NCBI RefSeq assembly: GCF_001279585.1
Contig: NZ_LGEC01000101.1
Location: 1-13,020 of the forward strand
Direction: 5' to 3'
DNA from: Nocardiopsis sp. NRRL B-16309
GTDB lineage: Bacteria; Actinomycetota; Actinomycetes; Streptosporangiales; Streptosporangiaceae
Length of the DNA: 13,020 nt
Shown: positions 6,883 through 11,950 of the stretch, piece by piece
How the letters are laid out: each line of letters starts with the position of its first letter
Position numbering within the stretch: position 1 is the first letter of the stretch
Program-made: the position numbers and the translations under genes
Notes under the pieces: model-generated
Database searches by the model: none
What the model was told of the DNA's origin: nothing
Seen by the model: only the letters and a program-made list of their open reading frames with translations

Positions 6883-7827
6883 ATGACCAACCCCGACCAC
6901 CGGCTCGGCTGGGAGGACGTGCCCGACCACCTCACCGAGAAGTTCACGGCCGTGTTCGGGGCGCCCGTGGCCACCGAGCAGCGCCAGACTGGCGGGTTCA
7001 GCCCCGGCCTGGCCTCCCGGCTGGTCCTGGCCGACGGGCAGAGGGTCTTCGTCAAAGCGATCCACGAAGGGCGTGACCCGCACACTCCGGGCCTGTACCG
7101 GCGCGAGATCGAGGTGACCAAGACGCTGCCCCCCGCCGCGCCGGCCCCGCGGTCGCTCTGGACCTACGACGACGGCGACTGGGTGATGCTCGCCTTCGAG
7201 GACATCGACGGCCACACCCCGGCCCAGCCCTGGCAGCCCCAGGAACTGGAGCGGGTCGTGGCCACGCTCGCCGACATGGCCGACGCCCTCACCCCGGCCC
7301 CCGCCGACACGGTGCCGGCCACCGAGGACCTGGCCGTGCCCTACTCCTCATGGCGGCGGCTGAGCGCGGGCGAGGGTCCGGCCCGAGCCGAAGCGCTCCC
7401 GGACTGGGCGCGGGAGAACCTGCCGTTGCTCACCGACCTGGAGAAGGACTGGGCGGCCGCGGCCGCCGGTGACACGCTCGCCCACACCGACCTGCGCGCC
7501 GACAACATGCTCCTGACACCGGAGCGGGTGGTGCTCGTGGACTGGCCCTACGCCGTGGCCGGGGCGCCGTGGCTGGACCTGCTGATGATGCTGCCGTCCG
7601 TGGCCGCCTACAGCCCTCAGGTTGACCCCGAGCAGGTGTGGCGCGACTACCGTCACGCCGCCGGGGTCGACGCTGACGCCGTCAACGCGGTGCTCGCCGC
7701 GATCGCGGGGGACTACCTCACCCAGTGCCAGCAGCCCGACCCGCCCAACATCCCCACTCTGCGGCCGCACCAGCGCGCCAAGGGAGAGGCCACCCTGCGG
7801 TGGCTGCGCGCGCGGTTGAAAAGCTGA
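6883..7827 (+). CDS. Aminoglycoside phosphotransferase (APH) family kinase
   Basis: This 314-residue member of the APH/choline kinase-like fold transfers the ATP gamma-phosphate to a hydroxyl of a small molecule such as an aminoglycoside, sugar, amino alcohol or homoserine. It shows the N-lobe lysine K58 (VFVKAI), glutamate E75, the catalytic loop HTDLRADN (201-208) with D203 as base and N208, and metal-binding D220 in VLVDWPYA. The HTDLRADNMLL version is common in uncharacterised actinobacterial APH-like proteins, so a true antibiotic-resistance role should not be assumed. The ATG at 6883 follows the ligase stop by nine bases, and its ribosome site, GAGGAG (6872-6877), overlaps that stop codon. 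It is the last gene of the operon, just before a strong terminator. It could phosphorylate a pathway intermediate or inactivate the product for self-protection. Confidence 0.9.
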   Translation: MTNPDHRLGWEDVPDHLTEKFTAVFGAPVATEQRQTGGFSPGLASRLVLADGQRVFVKAIHEGRDPHTPGLYRREIEVTKTLPPAAPAPRSLWTYDDGDWVMLAFEDIDGHTPAQPWQPQELERVVATLADMADALTPAPADTVPATEDLAVPYSSWRRLSAGEGPARAEALPDWARENLPLLTDLEKDWAAAAAGDTLAHTDLRADNMLLTPERVVLVDWPYAVAGAPWLDLLMMLPSVAAYSPQVDPEQVWRDYRHAAGVDADAVNAVLAAIAGDYLTQCQQPDPPNIPTLRPHQRAKGEATLRWLRARLKS

Positions 7828-7887
7828 CCCGCCGCACCCTCTGAGCCTCCACGTCCAGGCTCCGTCCATCTGCCCGGACGCGGGCTC

Positions 7888-7931
7888 AGGCCTCGCTCGA
7901 CTCCAGAGTCGAGCGAGGCCTGTTTCGTTTC
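7888..7931 (+). terminator. Rho-independent terminator of the seven-gene operon
   Basis: A perfect 16-base inverted repeat (AGGCCTCGCTCGACTC at 7888-7903, complement at 7906-7921) folds into a very stable stem, with the innermost pair opening to form a CCAG loop. It is followed by the T-rich tract GTTTCGTTTC. It lies 60 bases after the kinase stop and faces the forward strand, so it marks the end of the operon and insulates the DNA ligase gene. Confidence 0.92.
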
Positions 7932-7989
7932 AGAGCGCAAAACCCCAGGTCATTGGTTGTCATCCGTGCCTGGCGGGCACCCTCCACAT

Positions 7990-8949
7990 GTGGACGTGCC
8001 CGAGCCGATGTTGGCCCGCACCGTGACGACGCTACCGGTGGGGGAGGGCCTGCTCTATGAACCCAAGTGGGACGGCTTCCGCACGTTCGTGGCCACCGGA
8101 CCAGCACGGATCTTCTCCAAGTCCCACCGACCCGTGAACCGCCAGTGGCCGGAGCTGGTGAAGGTCTTGGAGAGCCTGCCCGGAGGGCTGCTGTTGGACG
8201 GCGAGGTCGTGTGCTGGCTGGACGGCGGTCTCAACTTCGACGCCCTGCTTCGCCGCAACGTGGCCGGCCGGGACCGGGCCAGGGCGCTGGCGCGCGCCGA
8301 GCCCGCCCACTTCGTGGCCTTCGACCTATTGCGCATGGACGGCCACGACCTCTCCCGGCGCTCCCTCGCCTACCGTCGCGCGCGGTTGGAGGAAGTCTTC
8401 GACGCCGTCACTGACCCGCACCTTGATCTGGTTTGGCAGACGGACGACCCCGCGACCGCCCGGGAGTGGTTCGAAGGGCTGAGGGGAGTCGGCATCGAGG
8501 GGCTGGTGATCAAGGACAGCCGCCGTGCCTACAGTCCCGGCCGACGGCGGTGGGACAAGCTCAAGAGCAGGCTGACGACCGAAGCGATTGTCGGAGGGGT
8601 CGTCGGTTCAGTGCACATGCCGCGCGCGCTCCTGCTCGGCCGGTGGAAGCCGGAGGTCGACAAACTCGTCCTGGTCGGCCGGACCACGGACCTGGACGGC
8701 CACCAGCAGGCCGTGATCGCGGACCTGGTCCACAAGGCCGGGAGCGACCACCCGTGGCCGCCCACGTACACGCCTACATGGGGGGCAGACCGCGCACCCT
8801 ACTCACGGGTCAGGCCTGAGCTGGTCGTCGAGGTGGAGCCGGACGTGGCCGTGTCACACGGACGGTGGAGACACCCGGTGAAGTACATCCGGCCCAGACC
8901 CGATGTGCAGCTCGGCGAAGTGCCGACCGGGCTGGACCTGGAGCGGTGA
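7990..8949 (+). CDS. ATP-dependent DNA ligase (LigC-like, stand-alone)
   Basis: This enzyme seals nicks by forming a lysyl-AMP intermediate, transferring AMP to the DNA 5'-phosphate and closing the phosphodiester bond. With the GTG at 7990 as residue 1 (319 residues), nucleotidyltransferase motif I is KWDGFR (26-31, adenylated K26), motif III FDLLRMDG (111-118), motif IV EGLVIKD (170-176) and motif V KLKSR (190-194). The last 120 residues fit an OB fold, with PVKYIRPRPD near the end. The size fits bacterial LigC; the polymerase and nuclease domains of LigD are absent. The frame is open back to TTG 7957; GTG 7990 is preferred because family members place the PMLA motif a few residues from the start, but neither start has a strong ribosome site. 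LigC-type ligases serve backup break or excision repair in actinobacteria. No ku gene is in the window. Confidence 0.9.
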   Translation: MDVPEPMLARTVTTLPVGEGLLYEPKWDGFRTFVATGPARIFSKSHRPVNRQWPELVKVLESLPGGLLLDGEVVCWLDGGLNFDALLRRNVAGRDRARALARAEPAHFVAFDLLRMDGHDLSRRSLAYRRARLEEVFDAVTDPHLDLVWQTDDPATAREWFEGLRGVGIEGLVIKDSRRAYSPGRRRWDKLKSRLTTEAIVGGVVGSVHMPRALLLGRWKPEVDKLVLVGRTTDLDGHQQAVIADLVHKAGSDHPWPPTYTPTWGADRAPYSRVRPELVVEVEPDVAVSHGRWRHPVKYIRPRPDVQLGEVPTGLDLER

Positions 8950-9011
8950 GCCGGTCGGCTCTCCGGTCCGGTATCGGGCGCCGACGTGGACCGGCCGCCG
9001 CCCGAAGCAGT

Positions 9012-9087
9012 AACTTCCAGCGGGCCCGGCTAGCGCGAGCGGCCGGGCATCACAGGCAGGACAGGAAATCCTATGGGCCTGGAAGTT
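9012..9087. repeat. Nested inverted repeat downstream of the ligase gene
   Basis: The outer arms AACTTCCA (9012-9019) and TGGAAGTT (9080-9087) flank an inner hairpin GCCCGGC (9024-9030) / GCCGGGC (9042-9048) with an 11-base loop. The inner hairpin may end the ligase transcript. The outer pair is close in sequence to the palindrome at 9332-9344. It could be a mobile-element remnant or a protein-binding site; no transposase is present. Confidence 0.4.
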
Positions 9088-9106
9088 GAGGAGTCTGCTT
9101 CTTCCC

Positions 9107-9308
9107 TCAGCCTGCCCGAGTGCTGATGCTTGCGCGCACCTGTTCGATGGTTCGATGCGGGGCCGGTAGCCGAGGTGCTCGTAGACCTCCAGGGCGGCGC
9201 GGTAGGAGGCCAGCGCCGCCTCCCGGTCGCGAGGCGTGCACTTCGGCGAGCGTGTCGTGCACGGCCGCCACCGAGTTGGCGTTCACCGACCCGCTCGACG
9301 GACTGAGA
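9107..9308 (-). pseudogene. Frameshifted remnant of a TPR-containing protein (C-terminal end)
   Basis: On the minus strand one frame reads VNANSVAAVHDTLAEVHA, a second reads DREAALASYRAALEVYEHLG followed by YRPRIE, and the first frame resumes with IEQVRASISTRAG and a stop at 9107. Joined, they make a typical tetratricopeptide helix pair like those at the C-terminus of actinobacterial SARP/NB-ARC-type regulators. The second break coincides with an exact 8-base tandem duplication (9142-9157); removing one copy restores RIEQVRAS. The first break, near 9230, looks like a small deletion, since the family would normally read HARLGDREAAL. No upstream coding part remains. The remnant reads opposite to the surrounding genes and lies at the border of a composition change, consistent with an old rearrangement. 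The parent family is inferred from TPR consensus only. Confidence 0.6.
9142..9157. repeat. 8-base tandem duplication inside the TPR remnant
   Basis: GTTCGATG occurs twice head to tail (9142-9149, 9150-9157). One copy too many shifts the minus-strand reading frame of the TPR remnant, which looks like replication slippage after loss of selection. Confidence 0.75.
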
Positions 9309-9331
9309 CATGCCACGGCATCGTACTGCCC

Positions 9332-9344
9332 TGGAAAGTTTCCA
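9332..9344. repeat. 13-base palindrome upstream of parA
   Basis: TGGAAA-G-TTTCCA is a perfect palindrome, of a form expected for a dimeric DNA-binding protein such as a ribbon-helix-helix repressor or partition protein. It lies 260 bases before the ParA start, in a stretch without an intact gene. Confidence 0.45.
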
Positions 9345-9356
9345 ACAGAGACGGCT

Positions 9357-9396
9357 GACTGCCTAGATGACTGGCTGAATGACTGGTTGACTGCCT
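9357..9396. repeat. Short direct-repeat array upstream of parA (candidate centromere/operator)
   Basis: Four GACTG-headed units lie head to tail: GACTGCCTAGAT (9357), GACTGGCTGAAT (9369), GACTGGTT (9381) and GACTGCCT (9389), the first two being 12 bases long and the last two 8. TTGACT at 9387-9392 could also serve as a -35 element, but I see no convincing -10 partner. Arrays of short repeats upstream of a ParA gene are the usual centromere and autoregulatory site of type Ib-like partition systems; that role here is inferred. Confidence 0.5.
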
Positions 9397-9411
9397 GCCT
9401 GCCTGGCAGGC
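9397..9411. repeat. Palindrome at the end of the direct-repeat array
   Basis: GCCTGCC-T-GGCAGGC is a perfect 15-base palindrome directly after the GACTG repeats. The left arm continues a run of GCCT tetranucleotides beginning at 9393. It may be part of the same binding region. Confidence 0.45.
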
Positions 9412-9606
9412 TGCATCCACTGTCAGGCAAGGGATCTGAGGCTTCTTATGTGAGCTGCAGGGAGAAAAACTCGAAGGAAACCTCCTCCGATACTCGCTCA
9501 TAGCGCTGCGTGTTTCAGGTGGGCATCGGACGGATTAGGGGGTTCCTCGTCAGGGACACGGCGATAGCATCGGCCTGAGCCCGTTCCCCCTAGGAAGGAT
9601 GCACAC

Positions 9607-10578
9607 ATGCCCACAGCGACAGTAGAAGTACCTGACCTGAGCACCGTCCGGCGCATCGTCGGTGAGTGGACGGAACGCCGCGAGGAGGACTTCGACGCGC
9701 AGGAGTTCTCCTGCAAGGTCATCACGATCATCAACGGCAAGGGCGGCGTGGGTAAGACGTCGTTCGCTGTCGCGTGGGCCGTCTACCTCGCAGGTATGGG
9801 CAAGAAGGTCCTCTATGTCGAACTGGATCCTCAGGGCAATGCGTGCGAGGACCTCGGAATCAACGGCAGTCCTCTCGACGACGACGGCCAAGCGCAGGTC
9901 GAGGCTGTGCTAAGTCAGAAGCCCTTCCAGCCCACAGGTGAAGCGCGCAAGGACCTGTGGATCGTCCCTGGCGGTCAGAAGCTCAGTCAACTGGTCACTG
10001 AGATGCACTTCCTCAAGCGGCTGACCGAATCGGGTACCGACCTGCCTTGGCAGTACCTCTACCTGTGCGCCCTGGAGCAGTGCGAGGAGGACTACGACGT
10101 CATCGTGCTTGATGTTGCACCCGGCGATGAGACCCTTCAGACGAACGCCCTCCAGGGTGCGGACGGACTCATCGTTCCCACTCGCTCGGATCCCAGTTCC
10201 CGCAAGGGGCTGCGCATCGTTGCCCAACGACTCGCTGAGGTGCAGGAGCACAACGACGTTCTCAGCTTGCTGGGTGTGGTCCTCTTTGCCACCAATACTT
10301 CGGCGACCAGAGTTCAGGAACGGTTGCGTGCGGAACTCGCCAAGGACCTGGGCGGTGCCAGCGACAAGGTGGTCCCTCACTCCATCCGGTACGTGGAGTC
10401 CGCTGCAGTCGAAGCACGACGACGTGGGAAGACGCCGAGCGAGCTGGTACGGGAGCGACCCAAGGGCGTGGCGATTGGGTCTATTCAGGACCTGGCTGCA
10501 GACTACGCCGCAGTGAACAGCGTGCTGATCACAGCGGTAGCACAGGTGAACCGTGAGATGAACACCCCTGAGGATTGA
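9607..10578 (+). CDS. parA: ParA-family partition ATPase
   Basis: This 323-residue deviant-Walker P-loop ATPase segregates plasmids or chromosomes by ATP-dependent, non-specific DNA binding and interaction with a centromere-bound partner. The deviant Walker A box KGGVGKT is at 45-51 (signature lysine K45), switch I ELDPQGNA at 72-79 with D74, and Walker B YDVIVLDVAPG at 163-173. About 38 residues precede the first strand, short for Ia-type ParAs that carry an HTH and close to the small Ib type, although the C-terminal part is longer than usual. The ATG at 9607 has AGGAAGGA seven bases upstream. The downstream gene, 13 bases on, encodes a ribbon-helix-helix-like protein, the expected type of Ib partner, and short repeats lie upstream. 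Codons carry more third-position A/T than the PKS and operon genes, which suggests a different origin. Whether it partitions a plasmid or an element is not shown. Confidence 0.88.
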   Translation: MPTATVEVPDLSTVRRIVGEWTERREEDFDAQEFSCKVITIINGKGGVGKTSFAVAWAVYLAGMGKKVLYVELDPQGNACEDLGINGSPLDDDGQAQVEAVLSQKPFQPTGEARKDLWIVPGGQKLSQLVTEMHFLKRLTESGTDLPWQYLYLCALEQCEEDYDVIVLDVAPGDETLQTNALQGADGLIVPTRSDPSSRKGLRIVAQRLAEVQEHNDVLSLLGVVLFATNTSATRVQERLRAELAKDLGGASDKVVPHSIRYVESAAVEARRRGKTPSELVRERPKGVAIGSIQDLAADYAAVNSVLITAVAQVNREMNTPED

Positions 10579-10591
10579 GAAAGCTGAGGCT

Positions 10592-11557
10592 ATGGCTGCA
10601 AGTACAGATGACCCGCTAGCGCCCGACAACACCGTCGCGGAAGTATTCGGCGGGGGGCCTCGTCGCCGGCGCAAGAGAAACACAGCTGCCGCATCAAACC
10701 CAGAGACAGCAGAACCCACGCGCAGTGGGCCTGCGTCAGCACCTTCACAGGCCGCCTCCGCGCAGGAGGTGGAAAGCACGGCCGAGCCCCGGACGTCTCC
10801 CACACCCGACGAGCCGCCGACGCTTCCCACACCCGAGCTGAACAGCAAGGCGCAGACACCTGCTTCCGTTAACTCGTCACAAGAATCGGAGCCCCCTCCG
10901 CCTCAGGTACACCAGGCTCGCAACAACAGTGCTTCCTCGACCCAGGAACCCACGGAAGAGGCGCCGACCTCGCCTGTGGCGGCTGAGGTTGCTCTGCGCG
11001 ATGAGGGCGCCGACGGCTCTCCGGAAACTGTTCAGCGCCGCGACCGCGTTCAGGAGGATGGGGAGGTCGGAAGGTCCAAGGAGCCTGACCTGCTCGATCT
11101 CACTGAGGATCAGTTGGAGGAACTGGCGGAGCAGCGTCTCGAACAGCAGGAGACGACTAGCCCGTTCACTGTCGACCTCGACGGTGGGTTGAAGCGGCGC
11201 TTGGACCGGCTGATCAATCGGAGCAAGCTGACGGGGCGACGCTTGACCATCACAGCCGTGGTTTTCGAGGGCCTAGAGAAGAACCGCGGACAGTACGGCG
11301 ACGTGGTATCCGCGTGGCGCGAGGGGAAGACTCCCGTCACTGAAGGCAAGCTGTTCAGTCAGCCAGAGCACCGCCGTTGGTCGGGGCGCTCTGCAGAGGT
11401 GACCACGGCCACAATCACGGTACGTCCAACCTCACAGCAGCGTGCGCTCATTGAGAAGGCCGTGCTTCTGAGCGGCGCCCGCAGCCGGAAGGAGTTCGTT
11501 GAGGCGGTGCTGGACAGTGTGTTGCCGCAGCTGCCCGGTCGTCCCCGCAAGCTCTGA
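10592..11557 (+). CDS. Putative centromere-binding protein with two ribbon-helix-helix-like modules
   Basis: No named family is recognised. Residues 1-165 are low-complexity, rich in Pro, Ser, Thr, Ala and Glu with a basic patch RRRRKR (24-29), and are probably disordered. An acidic helix LTEDQLEELAEQRLEQQE follows (170-187). Two strand-helix-helix segments then resemble ribbon-helix-helix DNA-binding folds: FTVDLDGGLKRRLDRLIN (192-209) continuing through TGRRLTITAVVFEGLEK (214-230), and TITVRPTSQQRALIEKAVLL (274-293) continuing through SRKEFVEAVLDSVLPQL (298-314). The second resembles DUF1778-type antitoxin sequences. Two modules in one chain could form an intramolecular RHH dimer. The gene follows parA by 13 bases with a weak, very close ribosome site (GAGG 10586-10589), suggesting coupled translation. 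A ParB/ParG-like adaptor role fits position and fold but is inference. Confidence 0.75.
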   Translation: MAASTDDPLAPDNTVAEVFGGGPRRRRKRNTAAASNPETAEPTRSGPASAPSQAASAQEVESTAEPRTSPTPDEPPTLPTPELNSKAQTPASVNSSQESEPPPPQVHQARNNSASSTQEPTEEAPTSPVAAEVALRDEGADGSPETVQRRDRVQEDGEVGRSKEPDLLDLTEDQLEELAEQRLEQQETTSPFTVDLDGGLKRRLDRLINRSKLTGRRLTITAVVFEGLEKNRGQYGDVVSAWREGKTPVTEGKLFSQPEHRRWSGRSAEVTTATITVRPTSQQRALIEKAVLLSGARSRKEFVEAVLDSVLPQLPGRPRKL

Positions 11558-11647
11558 ATACCCGAGCAAAGGGGCGACCCTGCGCACCTCGGTCCCTCAA
11601 AGCGTCGGGTGGGGCGCGGCTCCTCGTCCTCGCCCAACCTCTGCGGT

Positions 11648-11679
11648 CGTGCTCCGAAGGCCTGATGGCTCGGAGCGCG
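11648..11679 (+). terminator. Hairpin downstream of the partition operon
   Basis: GCTCCGA (11651-11657) pairs with TCGGAGC (11670-11676) around a 12-base loop; a G-T pair and two further G-C pairs extend the stem to ten. No T-tract is present. It is a possible terminator for the parA operon, about 90 bases after its last stop. Confidence 0.4.
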
Positions 11680-11743
11680 GCCGCCCCCGTGGCGTCGCCC
11701 ACTTTGGCCCAGCCGTGCCCCCGTCGCACGGCCGACGCTGGCT

Positions 11744-11768
11744 GCGGCGCGGCCACGCGCCGCGCCGC
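11744..11768. terminator. Strong GC hairpin between convergent genes
   Basis: A perfect 10-base stem, GCGGCGCGGC (11744-11753) with GCCGCGCCGC (11759-11768), has a CACGC loop. It lies between the forward partition operon and the reverse recombinase gene, where a bidirectional terminator is expected. A weaker stem, GCCGTG/CACGGC, lies just before it (11712-11732). The rest of 11558-11860 shows no supportable gene or tRNA. Confidence 0.45.
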
Positions 11769-11860
11769 GCCGAGACCACCTGATGGGTCGACCCGGCCTC
11801 GTGCGGACGGCTACGCCGACCCATTCACCGACATCGCCGCGACGTCCTGGCCGCGCTGCT

Positions 11861-11950
11861 CTACGCTGCGGTGCCCTGGTCGAGGCTGGCCCGGGCCAGG
11901 TTCACCAGTGGGCGCATGCCCATCCAGCGCTCTGTGTCGTTGAGGGTCAC
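11861..11950 (-). CDS. Possible 29-residue small ORF overlapping the recombinase stop
   Basis: On the minus strand a GTG at 11950 overlaps the recombinase stop in a GTGA, the usual geometry of coupled genes. The predicted peptide reads TLNDTERWMGMRPLVNLARA after the initiator and continues SLDQGTAA before a TAG stop. Its composition is protein-like and not a mirror of another gene, but it is very short. A later frame shows VEQRGQDVAAMSVNGSA, so it may be the truncated, frameshifted start of a longer protein. Confidence 0.3.
   Translation of the reverse strand: MTLNDTERWMGMRPLVNLARASLDQGTAA

Noticed and set aside
5863..7215. Minus-strand 450-codon ORF
   Set aside because: Antisense shadow of the adenylating enzyme and kinase genes; no recognisable domain.
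6883..7827. Specific aminoglycoside-resistance gene
   Set aside because: Only fold-level APH motifs are visible; the family is broad and no resistance subclass can be recognised.
9353..9415. CRISPR array
   Set aside because: The repeats are only 8-12 bases, adjacent, without spacers and without cas genes.
9120..9503. Forward 127-codon ORF in the gene-free stretch
   Set aside because: No protein-like pattern, no ribosome site, and its codons run through the minus-strand TPR remnant and the direct repeats.
11558..11860. tRNA gene or attachment site next to the integrase
   Set aside because: The hairpins here do not form a cloverleaf and no direct-repeat pair typical of att sites is visible.
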